A stretch of DNA of 64,000 nucleotides from Otatea glauca. Taxonomy: Eukaryota > Streptophyta > Magnoliopsida > Poales > Poaceae. Positions 46,290 through 56,605 of the stretch are shown here, piece by piece. Location: NCBI GenBank assembly GCA_036346275.1, contig CM070717.1, forward strand, positions 12,459,178 through 12,523,177, in the 5' to 3' direction. The notes under the pieces are model-generated. The model was not told the DNA's origin. It made no database searches and was given only the letters and a program-made list of their open reading frames with translations. Made by a program: the position numbers and the translations under genes. Numbering within the stretch: the stretch's first letter is position 1; each line of letters begins with the position of its first letter.

Positions 46290-49200
46290 TACATTGTAAC
46301 ATCCCAAAATTTGGCCTATAATTTCACTTATGTGCATTTTGGTGATTTTCTGAATTTATTGGATTTTCCAGAAATTATTTGAATTTATTTTAATTAAGTA
46401 TATTGAACCTTTGGTGAAAACTAATTATATATAGATAAAAATAATATGAAGTTTTGTCAAAAATATTTTATTTGAGTTCAGAATGTTTCAAAGTATTTAT
46501 GAGTATTTTCTTGGATTTTTCCTGATATTTTAATTGCCTTAAATGAATTAATCTAATTTCAGGAATTATTTTAAATCAAAAAGCTTTTGAAAAATCGGCT
46601 TGAATAAAGATCTTGGCCGAGCCCGATCTTGTGTAATCTTGTCTGTCCCGCCATTGTGTGGCTCTTTCATTACATCGCCGCCGCTACCAAGACGCCAACC
46701 GTCAGATCTTCATCTTGTGGTCTTCATCAAGCCACGTCGCCGGTGCTGCGTCGGCCATTGGATCGCAAAGGGACGCGTGTGATTTAAAGACGAGATCAGA
46801 AACCCTAGCGCCTGCGAGCCGTTGGATCAAGATCGTGTGGAAGAAATCGGATCGTGTTTTTTTTGGAAAGGTTGGATCTCATCCGTTGTTTTTGGAAAGA
46901 ACGGATCGGATCGTATCGCTTCGGATCTAATCGTGGCCGTTGATCGCAAATCGGACGGCTCTCGGTTGTCGTCTCCGATTCGGTTTCCGAATCCGCCGCC
47001 GCTTGCCGTCGCCGCCGCGTGATTTAGGGTTTCCCTCCCTGCGCGCATGCCGAGGCTATAAAAACCGCCGCCCGCACCCCGAGGATTGCCATCCCAGTGC
47101 GCATCCGCCAGTGCTAGCCTTCGCCGTTGAGTCGCCGCTGTAGCCTCGCAGGAGCTCGCCGGAGTTTGCTCTTCACCGCCGCAGTTTTCTTCGGGTTCCG
47201 CTGTCGTCAAGCCGCCGTCCGTAGCAAGGGTTCCAGATCCGAGTTCCTCGCGTCGTGCCGCGTCGAGTCTGCTGCTTCTTCTCGCCGGAGTCGCACTGAA
47301 GCGTCGTTCGGGTGGTCGACTTCCTCCGCTCCGGTGCAAGCCCGCCGCCGTGTCTGAAGCCGCGCACGACCTTTGGATCTTCGCCAACCGTCCGGATCGC
47401 GCCGTCATCCTCATCGCCAGATGAACCTCTCCGTAAGATGGGCGCTTAGATCTAAGAGGAGCGGTCAGGATAGTGCCACGTTGGAGTAGATCGATAGTCA
47501 TTGGATCGTCACCCAGATGCGCGTCGCTTGTCGAGCATCGGCACGGGCGGCGTCGCAGCCGATCCGTGGTCGCCAAGTGGCGGCGCGGGCGCGATTCGCC
47601 GTGGGCCGCGTCCACGGTGAACCAGAGGCGGTTCCGTGGACCGGGTCCATGCGCCGAGCTGACGTGGCAGCGCCTGATTGGTCTGGGCCAGGGTTGAAGT
47701 CAGCATTGCGCAATAAAAATATTTTTCAGTAGAGAAATAATTCTGGAAAATCGGAAATTCTATTTTCTGTATTTTCAGTATTTATTCAAACTTCAAAAGG
47801 TTATATCTTTTGCATTTTAACTCGGATTTGAGTGATTCAAATTTCTAAAAAAATTTAAAATCAAGATCTATTTATTGGTGAATTTTATTTTATTTTTGGA
47901 GTTTGGTTGCTCTCTGTTTTGATGTTTATTTGCTATTTTGGCATCATTTCGTGTAGACGTTGAACTGCTCGGTGATCCGGAGGAAGATTCATCGCTTCAA
48001 GACCCAAGCTCAGAGCAAGACCAGCACCTACTCCAAGGCAAGTTGTGCTTTGATCATGTTGCACCTAATTTCACCAAATTGCTATTTTGTCTTTTAAATT
48101 ATGCATGATATTTTATGTGTATAAATGATTTCAATTAATTTGGGAATTAGATGATATGCCTAATTGAATTAAATCACACCTTGTAAATTTTATGCCATGA
48201 TCTAATTGTCACCCTAGGATGTGGAATTATAGTTGGTTAATATTAATAATCAACATGGGACTAGTTAGACCGTCGTAGATTACTTAGCCATGCCACGTCA
48301 TCACATGTGTCCGAATGTTGTCACTTAATCTTGACTAATGGAATATGGAACAATGTTTAAGAATTTGTGTGTCATGTGTTGTCACACAGTGCTATCAAGT
48401 TGTCGTGGCGAGGAGGTCACACAACTAGATTGAAATGTGGGGGGCACGTGGTGTGCTTGGTAATCAACTGGGGTGGTAATGATTTAGATTGGGGCAAGTG
48501 GCAAGGGGCAGTGTGCCAAGGTGGGCTAGGATTGGCAGGGGTATGTGGAAGTCTTGCCTTAATCACTTTATGGACTTAACCTTGCAAGCCTTTGACCTGA
48601 GTCTCTCTTGCAACCACATGTCTAGAATGGGACAGCCGAGCTGAATAATTTGTGAAGCCTAGATTTTGGTACTGTCGTGGTGAACAGTGAGTCCCGGGTT
48701 TACGGTTTAACTCACATGGCGCAAGAGGGGGGCCCTGTTGTGGTGGTTTAACCCTTCAGTGTTGAAACCTTAGCGAACAAAGATCTTTGGGTCTAGGTGT
48801 AGCATTGTAAAGGCTTTGTTATGATCACTCGCCTTGGTGGTGTTTGGTTGTATCGTGTGGGTAAAGTGCATAACCTCTGCAGAGTGTACAATCTATTCGA
48901 ATAGCCGTCCTCACGGTATTGGGCAATGCTCGGGAATTACAGTTAAGGGTTAGACTTTTGTTAAACAAAAACTTGTTGGGATGGCAGGGTGCCATGGGAG
49001 GTGGAAATTGATTTAGGATTGGAAATTTGGTTTACTTCATAAATGCTGAATCTATTAATTATCAAGTATTGTTTTACTGCTTTTCAATCTATTTACTGTA
49101 TTCTTGTTAAATGCCGCTCTACCGCAAAATAGCCATATTAGCCATTCCTTTGGATTAAGCCAAGCATATAGAATATTAGACTTGCATTGCTGTGCACAAC

Positions 49201-49572
49201 TTGTTGAGTGCTTTATGTACTCACCCCAACAACAACAACTTCAGAAGAGGAAGAATCTACACCCTTCGTGGAGGAGGATTATATGGATGCGAATGCTTAG
49301 GGTCCGAGCCTCATCAGTTGCCTGCGGTGAACTGGGGAGCTGCTACGCTTATTTATTTTTCCGCTGCTGCTTATTTGCTATTTCTTTTATAAGCCCTGTG
49401 TGGCAATAATCATGTAAGACAACAGTTACCATTAATTATTAAAGTTATGCTATATTTCGCTGTGTATGACTATGATAGCATCTATGTTGAGCCTGTGTGC
49501 ACTAGCGTGATCCTGGACTAGTGCGGTATACACAGAGGGTCCGGATTTGCAAATTCGGGTCCCGACATACAT
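46290..49572 (+). mobile_element. Solo LTR of a Gypsy (Del/Tekay-like) element, 3.27 kb
   Basis: The LTR at 46295-49567 starts TGTAACATCCC and ends GGGTCCCGACA, flanked by perfect TACAT duplications (46290-46294 and 49568-49572). It has no primer-binding site or coding region, so it is a solo LTR. AT-rich start, GC-rich middle (46650-47690), AT-rich later half. Landmarks such as CTTGTTGAGTGC near 49200 align with CTTGCTGAGTACC near 60860 in the element F LTR. Orientation is assigned from the TGTAACATCC start and TATA box. It sits one base from a CACTA terminus. Confidence 0.85.
47057..47064 (+). promoter_or_regulatory. TATA box of the solo Gypsy LTR
   Basis: CTATAAAAACC just before a GC-rich leader; the position relative to the GC-rich block resembles the TATA box at 57794 in element F. 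Confidence 0.55.
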
Positions 49573-49573
49573 T

Positions 49574-50010
49574 CACTACTACACGAATATACATCACAAT
49601 CGGTTCTTTTCTTTCATCACAGTCAGTTCTGGTGTGTGACACAAAGTCATTAGACAGAGATGAGGTGGCGCTATCAGCCTATCACAATCGGTTCTTTCCT
49701 AATTATGATGAAGGGATCATCTCTATCAGTTTTTTGAAAGAAGCGATAGAGATGAACACACATCTCTATCAATTCTCAGAATGAAGCGATAGAGATGAGT
49801 GGGTCATCTCTATCAGTTCTTTTATCATCTCTATTGGTTCCTACAGAAAAGCAATACAGATGAAGTGCACATCTCTATCGGTTTTTTCTAAGAACCGATA
49901 GATATGAGGGGGTTATCTCTATCGCTTCTTCCAGAGAACCGATAGAGATGACCCCCTCATCTCTATCGTTTTCTTGTGAGAACCGATAGAGATGAGGGGG
50001 TGTGCTATTT
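49574..50010 (+). mobile_element. CACTA terminus and subterminal repeat array
   Basis: Begins CACTACTACACGAATATACATCACAATCGG at 49574 (terminal motif CACTACTACA). It is followed by many direct and inverted copies of CATCTCTATCGGTTCT and AGAACCGATAGAGATGA up to about 50005; such arrays are transposase-binding sites in CACTA elements. ATT (49571-49573) would be the 3-bp duplication. The matching right terminus was not found. Confidence 0.75.
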
Positions 50011-50465
50011 TCCAATTCACCCTCGGATCAGCACATATTTCACACAGTATGCACATATCACATTCACACAGCATAAATCATTGCACACATTATGCACATA
50101 TCACATTCACAGAACACAAAACAGTTTATTACAACACATATCACATTCGTTCACAAAATAGAGCTCAAACATGCTTCATAGTCAGTACACATGCAATCGC
50201 ATTCACATATGTAATATTGTTCACATATGGACTAGTAGGAGCTTTCAGGATCTCTAAACCTACTGTCCTCTGACATAACTTCCATCTAGAACCACTGGCA
50301 TAAGTGGTCTCGTAACTTGTTGAGTGTAGAGCTGTCTAAGCTCTTCTGGGGGATATTGATATGCTGCAAAATAGAAATAAGTGCTCTAATTTATGTTTTG
50401 AAATTTCTATGTGAAAGGCTAAGTGTATTATTATGCATGTACATATACCTTAGGGAAAAGGTCTG
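50011..50465. other. CACTA internal noncoding DNA
   Basis: No gene seen. A short direct repeat TATGCACATATCACATTCACA occurs at about 50048 and 50091. Confidence 0.5.
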
Positions 50466-53285
50466 AACCTCTCACCACGATCAACATGTGCTGCATGATG
50501 TAGAAGCCGCAGAGGTCATCGCTGCCCTATTGATGACACTATGAAGAAAGAAAAGAAATTAAGAGACGAAGAATAGATGTCAGAAAATATTAATCCGATA
50601 TATGGTAGGCACTTGTAGCTTGAAGTGCACATACTCCAGCTTGGAGCCCTTTTTGTCATCGTGTGTCCCTCCTTCAGCAACGTAGTCCGAGTAACCCCTA
50701 TATACATGGAGAGATGTCGTTGAGTAAAAAAATGAACGTAGTTAAATTCATAAACTGTTAGGTAAGAGTAGTGCACTTACTTCTCCAAAGGAGGCTTGAT
50801 CGCGTAGGCCATCGATCTCTTCTCGATCGAGTTAAAAGTGTAGACTTTGTTGTCACTCCGAACGAGCACGAGTAGAACCCAATGGTTGCTTATTAAATGG
50901 TATGCACTATAGGAAATAAGTTCACATACATTCTAAAGTGCGTATAAGTAATTGAAGGGTAAAGTAGTACTTACTCCTCATGGTACGGGAGTAGAACAAA
51001 GTCCTTCTTCGACTCAGCTTTCAATGCCACATTGATGTAGCCGGCAACGAACTGTGGTTGAAGCCTAGCCTTGGTCGCGGACACAAGCTCAGGGTCGATA
51101 AACCCAACTAGTTGTCGATTCGTCATGACTCGCTGCCTCATTGTCCTACAACTCATGTTGAATGTTAAAAAATATAATGCAAAATCCTATAAAAGTCTTA
51201 AGCTCGCGCTGTATGGTACGATACTCACAGCGTCCAGGATCGTACAGTAGAAATGTCGATGGCTATCAGTTGGTACAAACGGAATAGATTGTCAAAACTA
51301 ACTCAGAATGTCCCATCCTCCTCGCGGTGAAAATGTCCCTTTCTGTATTTAACATTGAAATCTACACGCTGCACGCCCTCTTTCAATTTGACGTACCATC
51401 CATGGAACTGTCGAGTCCACTTGCCTAGAGGATTCAATTGGCTGGGAGGCAAAAGGGGCTTTCCATGTACATAGGCCATAAAATCATAAGGGGTCTCTGT
51501 GGCCTGTGCCAACTTTCTTTCTAGGCAGAAGGAATCTCCGAGGTTGGGGTAGTGGGCTTTTCATGTACCTCAGAGGGCGTTATGGCCTCTGTGAGCTTTG
51601 CCTTTTTAGTAGATGGAGTCTCTGAGGCCTCCAGTGGTTCTGTAGTTGTCGTGCTAGTCCTTTTACGCACCAGCTCTACACTCTACGCATGACTCATCAT
51701 GGTGTTGGGAGCAGGAGTAGGAGCAGGCGCAGGTACGGTAGGAACCTACGAAGCACGCGTATATGTAACTTGTTGTAGTACTATTGGGATGGTAGAGAAG
51801 ACACACAAGACTCTTACCTTGACATGTACAACGCCCGTCGTGGGCCACTTGATGAACGACATCTGTGCTAGCCCGAAAGTGGTGATGTCTTCGTTGGGGG
51901 GGAACTCGAGCACATGTGATAAGAAGGCTTCGTGGACGTAGTCCACCTGGACCGTCATGTAGCCCTTCCCCAAAGGCTGACCTTGCACCGTGTCGGTCTC
52001 CTTGCATGGAAATGCAACCCCGCATGCAGCCTCAACAGGAAATTTGTCTTCCGTCAGGGTGAGCGGGCACTTGGTAGGCGCCTGCAACAAGTGTGCAACT
52101 TGCGATAAAACATTGCGGGAGTTACCCTCGCACCTTTAAGTTAGGCAAAATTAATTATAACCTTTAGCTGTGGATCAGACTTATTATTTTTGGAACCGAA
52201 GCTGCTGTGTCGGTGCACAGGTTTCTCTAAGGCGCGGGCATCTGGCTCTGACTCTTGTTAATCATCGCCATCATCTCGGTCCTCAGGCGCTCCTCATGAG
52301 CTATCACCTCCTCCTTGATCCCCTTAGCTACTCCCCGAGCGTGTCCTTAAGGTGCTCCGCACGTGCCTCCCATGATCTTGATCTGGCACTCGCAGCATCA
52401 TCTTGGAAGTAGGACTTCTTCGTATGCCCCGCCCCTACGGCAAGCACCGGCCCTTATGGTCGAGCTTCCTGATCGCAAAGGACATGATATCCTTCGACCC
52501 TTGCTCTTTTCTCTTGCTTACCTCCTCCTGCAAGAAGCGAGTACAAATTAGATCTGAAATACAATAAGAAGGGTCAACTGCAATGTAGTAAGTTAGATGT
52601 CTTATGATGGTGGAGACGATGTGCGCAGTAGTGGGGTTTGGTAGTACGAGCTGCTCGTCCGTAGTTTTCTTTGTCCTCGCTAATACCCAATCCTCACGTG
52701 CCCGCTCTTCACATATGTGTGAGTAAGGCATCACTGTCCCGGAGTTTGTGCACTCCTCGGCTAGTTGCGCCCATTCTGCCTTCTTCCCTTCATAGCCACC
52801 TGAATCGAGGTGGTGCACGTGTGTGTTCTGCCTCCAGGTAGCAATGCTCTTCTGTCTCAGCTCCTTGCCTCGAGCGTACTCTTCATCCTTGTGAATTCCT
52901 CCTAAACACCGGGAGTCACAAACGAATACCTCTCAAATGGTGTAGGGCCTTTCAGCACGTACTCACTGTGCATGAAGACCCTAAAGTGCCTCAGAGCAAC
53001 ACCCATCCTCTTCAAGGCGTACTGCCTCGCATTGTTTTTAGCTTCCTCTTCTATAATCCATTTGCCCTTAACCTTATCCCACAACCGATTCTTTTGCTTG
53101 GCGCTGACTTCCTTTCTCCAATCCTTAACTGTTATGGGAACTCTCTTCCTCACCATTTGGCCGAGGAATGACTGGTATTGCCCCTTGTACTTGGGAGGAC
53201 CCATGCAAATCCCCATGGCATTGAAGTGGAGAACCTGCGGCATTCTCCCTGTGGCCCCTTTGTTCCGTCCTCGGGCCTTCCTCAC
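50466..53285 (-). pseudogene. CACTA accessory gene: Transposase_24-like and Ulp1-like (C48) peptidase, multi-exon, degenerate
   Basis: Second gene of a CACTA element on the minus strand. 52902-53285 encodes GQYQSFLGQMVRKRVPITVK, LWDKVKGKW and GVALRHFRVFMHSEYV. 52435-52818 encodes GGYEGKKAEWAQLAEE and ERAREDWVLARTKK; together these resemble the plant Ptta/En/Spm transposase family. An exon at about 51826-52083 (acceptor TTGTTGCAG, donor AAG/GTAAGA) encodes CPLTLTEDKFPVEAACGVAF. 51303-51512 and 50971-51156 lead to the peptidase: NHWVLLVLV (His, about 50870), YTFNS where an Asp is usual, and DDLCGFYIMQH (Cys, about 50510). Stops and frameshifts interrupt it. Asn at the Asp position suggests loss of peptidase activity. 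Confidence 0.78.
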
Positions 53286-53700
53286 CTTACTCGGCTCCTC
53301 AACATTTGGAACTTGGCTCGGCTCAACATTTCAAACTTGGCTCAGCCCATCAGGAGCACCTTCTACTCTGTCTGGTGATGAGTCGATGCTCTCTAATTGC
53401 AATATTTTGAGTTTCCTTATCTGATATGGTCATGTATTTGACATGAGAGAAAGCAATTCGTAGGTATTATGTGAACTTGACAATAAATCATGTAAAGCAA
53501 CAGCTGAATGGATAATTAATAGTATTTAATTGTTCTAGCATATTGTGGTAGCGTATTCAGCCATGGATGCTTTAGCGAGTGAACTAGGTTTTTATTTGAT
53601 AGATAAATGCATGATCTTCAAGAAAATTTATCTGTTGATCAACTAAATACGTACCAATGGTGACTCCTAATCTCTAAATAGGTTAGGTCCTAATCCTATT
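53286..53700. other. CACTA-internal DNA without a supportable gene
   Basis: Probably the 5' region of the accessory gene on the minus strand; no further recognisable coding. Confidence 0.4.
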
Positions 53701-53707
53701 CGAAGAT

Positions 53708-53983
53708 ACGTGGTTCGGACAAGTTCCTAAGCCATTGTACAACTCCAAAGAAAATTTCGGCAGCATCACCCCACTGTTCTCCAGATACACGTCTCGACAA
53801 CAGGTCAAGAGGGGTGTGTATCAAGAGAACACCAGGGAGATGCTACCAAAAACTTCTCTGGAGTTGTATAACAGCTCAGGAACTTGCCCGAACAACATAT
53901 TCTCGAACTGTCCAAAAAACGTGGACAATTCGAGACTACTTGCTTATAAATATGCCATTTCGATCGGCATATTTATAAGCAAG
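53708..53983. repeat. Long imperfect foldback followed by two hairpins
   Basis: Arms 53708-53780 and 53827-53901 are inverted copies of each other at roughly 80% by eye. Then CTCGAACTGTCC/GGACAATTCGAG (about 53904-53934) pairs, followed by a perfect 18-bp inverted repeat 53939-53956 and 53966-53983 (CTTGCTTATAAATATGCC) with a 9-base loop. The ORF 53735-54019 merely runs through it. Confidence 0.8.
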
Positions 53984-54450
53984 CACCCTCGAACGGGGGA
54001 CGTAGGTTACGTAGCCTAAACTCTAACATTAATCACATTAAAACAACATTAATGGCATGTAAAGTCAAATCCATTATAAGTACATTAAAAGAATATTATA
54101 ATCAAATGACAGTGAAATAGTACAGCAATTATTATGGTAAACAATATTATATGAAAAAAGCATATACCTCCTAAGTAAAGTGAGGACAGATGGTTCATAT
54201 CTCTGTTTTCCATTCAATTAGTTCCATAATTTATCTCACATTTGATTAGTCGCATATTTTTATATTGATTAATTATCAGTACATTTTTATCTATGAATTT
54301 CTAGAGACCCTACTTTTTAGTTGTTAGTTTTGTGGTCCAAGTCATGTGCCTGTTTTTCCTGTTGTACAGAAGATAATAATGTTTGCACTCAGTTGGTATT
54401 ATGAGGACACAAATTGTGACATCCTATTTCTGAGACCTAATTTTTCTGTT
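53984..54450. other. AT-rich DNA between foldback and remorin fragment
   Basis: No recognisable gene or terminus. It may include captured intron or flank of the remorin gene. Confidence 0.35.
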
Positions 54451-54453
54451 AAG

Positions 54454-54797
54454 GTGCAAGACGGAGGAAGCACAGATAACTGCTTGGGAATATCTGCATA
54501 AAGCAAAAGCACAGGCCATGTTTGTATTAATTGTTGAATGTTTCTATTTCTTTGCTTTTGCCATTGCACTTACATGTTCTAGCCTCTGTACTTCAGATGA
54601 AGCTTGAAAAGAAAAGTTCGTCATCAATGGATAGAATTTTGGGCAAACTATGATCTGCTCAGAAAAAAGCACATGACATACGTAGTGCAGTTTCTGTTAG
54701 TGAAGATCAATGTGGTGTGCGGGCAATCAAGAAGGCTTCCTACTCAAGGAGGACTAGCAAGTCTTTCATCTGCTGTTTCATCTACCATGCTTGCTAG
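54454..54797 (+). pseudogene. Remorin-family C-terminal fragment, captured, two exons, dead
   Basis: Remorins are plant plasma-membrane nanodomain proteins anchored by their C-terminus. Exon 1 (about 54454-54517) encodes CKTEEAQITAWEYLHKAKAQ, the remorin core helix. Intron-like DNA follows to acceptor TGTACTTCAG. Exon 2 (54597-54797) encodes MKLEKKSSSSMDRILGKL, a TGA at 54651-54653, then SAQKKAHDIRSAVSVSEDQC, IKKASYSRRTSKSF and the Cys-rich anchor ICCFIYHAC with a TAG stop. The order and spacing fit the remorin C-terminal domain. Intact remorins usually read IRKLE at the exon junction; here it is lost. The N-terminal exons are absent. It lies within CACTA-like DNA, so transposon capture is inferred. 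Confidence 0.82.
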
Positions 54798-55232
54798 TTG
54801 CGGTACAGTTGGTGGCCGTGGGTGCAACAATTGTTGTAGAAACTTTTTGGTGAGTTACTTTTGGCAGTCACACATATCCACATAAAGTTTAATTTAACAT
54901 ATTAGAGATTTCACTACTTCGAGTGTCAATGCTCTGATGGCTGCAAGATTTTCTACATGCTAATGGGCAAACAACCTTACTAGAGCTTGTTTACTTTATA
55001 CAATTACTAATATTACACATGTATCTTTAGAACATTGCAGCTCATGTCAGCCGATTTTTTGGAACCTGATGTGAGTCTACTTCAGAAAATTAAGGTTAAC
55101 TGAAGAATGTTGTATATTGTACAATTTCTCTGGAGACTAAGCAATGCTGATTGTTTCCTTCAAAACCGACCTTGATTCTTCATGGAAAATAACATATCAA
55201 CAAGAGGAGCACATACACTGGTGAAGCACCCT
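54798..55232. other. DNA downstream of the remorin fragment
   Basis: No gene. Could be the captured 3' flank of the remorin locus or CACTA-internal sequence. Confidence 0.35.
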
Positions 55233-55677
55233 GGCGGCGGTGACAAAGGGGAGGGGGACACCACGGTGGCAGCGACGAAGGGGAGGGATGGGACACCACG
55301 GCGGCCGCGACGAAGGGGAGGGGACGCTCCACGGCAGTGACGAAGGGGAGGGCTGGGACACCCCGGTGGCGATGTCGAAGGGAAGGGTCGGGACACCCCG
55401 GCGGCAGCGGCGACCAAGGGGAGGGGGACACCCCGGTGGCAATGACAAAGGGGAGGGCTAGGACACCCCGGCAGCGACGATGAAGGGGAGGGGGACACCC
55501 CAGAGGCGGTGACGAAGGGGATGGCCGGGACACCCCAACAGCCGTGACGAAGGGGAGGGCTAGGACACCCCATCAGCGACGATGAAGGGGAGGGGGACAC
55601 CCCGGAGGCGGTGACGAAGGGGATGGCCGGGAACCCCAAAAGCCGTGACAAAGGGGAGGGGGACACCCTGGCGACGA
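55233..55677. repeat. GC-rich minisatellite, about 13 units of 30-36 bp
   Basis: Units vary around GACGAAGGGGAGGGGGACA followed by CCCCGGNGGCG. Lengths alternate mainly between 32 and 35 bp, and neighbouring units form a larger duplicated block (about 55467-55568 and 55569-55670). All minus-strand frames stay open because the repeat lacks stops, giving Pro/Ser-rich ORFs (for example 55160-55699) that I do not regard as genes. Confidence 0.85.
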
Positions 55678-55739
55678 CGAATGTCCACAGCGCATGCAAA
55701 CCCTAGTCACCGAGAGCAAAGTTGAGAGATCTGCACATA

Positions 55740-56605
55740 CGTACTTGTTTTAGTCGACTGGGAGGTATGTAATGAAGTAATTTTTGTCGATTTTAACTAC
55801 AAACCGACACAATTAAAGAAAAAGTATCAATGTCGGTTGTAACTTATAAACTGACACTATTAATGCCATAACTGTCTGTATCGGTGCCATCTTATGAACC
55901 GACACCTTTACTTACACTATCTGTATCGGTGCCATAAAGGATCGTTACAAATAAGCCTTGCATCTATATTGAACAAACACAACTATCTGTATCGGTTTTT
56001 ATAAAGAACCGATAAACACCGAAACAACTATCTGTATCGTTTTTAGAAGAAAACGATACTAATAAGACACAAATATATGTATCGATTTTTATAAAAAACT
56101 GATACTAATAAGTGACACAACTATCTGTATCGGTTTTTATAAAAAATCGACACTAATAAGCCTTGTATCTGTATTGAACCGACACCACTATCTGTATTGG
56201 TTTTTATAAAGAACCGATACTAACCGGCACAACTATCGGTATCGATTTTTAGAAGAAACCGATACTAATAAGCCTTGTATCTATACTGAACCGACAACAC
56301 TATGTATATCGGTTTTTACAAAGAACCGGTACTAACAGGCACAACTATCTATATCTTTTTTTAGAAGAAACTGATACTAATAAGCCTTGTATCTATACTG
56401 AACCAACACCATTATCTGTATCAGTATTTATAAAGAACCGATACTAATAAGCCGTGAAGCGGCACAACTATCTGTATCGGTTTTTATAAAGAACCGATAC
56501 AAATAAGCCTTGCATGTATTGAAGCGACACAAATAAGCCTTGCATGTATTGAAGCGGCACAACTATCTGTATCGGTTTTTATAAAAACCGATACTAATAA
56601 GCCTT
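55740..56605. mobile_element. Array of inverted CGGTTTTTATAAAGAACCG repeats (CACTA-type subterminal)
   Basis: More than ten copies of ACTATCTGTATCGGTTTTTA and AAGAACCGATACTAATAAGCC, the two halves forming hairpins. The style matches CACTA subterminal arrays, but the motif differs from that at 49574-50010, so it may belong to another element. It is cut at 56605 by the element F LTR; no CACTA terminus is visible. Confidence 0.65.

Noticed and set aside
46827..47615. 262-codon minus-strand ORF and overlapping ORFs
   Set aside because: Lies in the GC-rich block of the solo Gypsy LTR; Arg/Ala/Ser-rich, no motif, and open frames appear on both strands because of composition.
49104..49409. 101-codon ORF with a hydrophobic tail
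   Set aside because: Inside the 3' part of the solo LTR; the region aligns with noncoding LTR sequence near 60850.
54604..54885. 93-codon ORF overlapping the remorin exon
   Set aside because: Frame-shifted reading of the remorin fragment; the homologous frame starts at 54597 and contains a TGA.
55233..55677. Regular repeats suggesting CRISPR
   Set aside because: Units are contiguous with no unique spacers, and the context is a plant genome.
55160..55699. 179-codon Pro/Ser-rich ORF
   Set aside because: Translation of the minisatellite; other minus frames are open too and the repeat units are not multiples of three.
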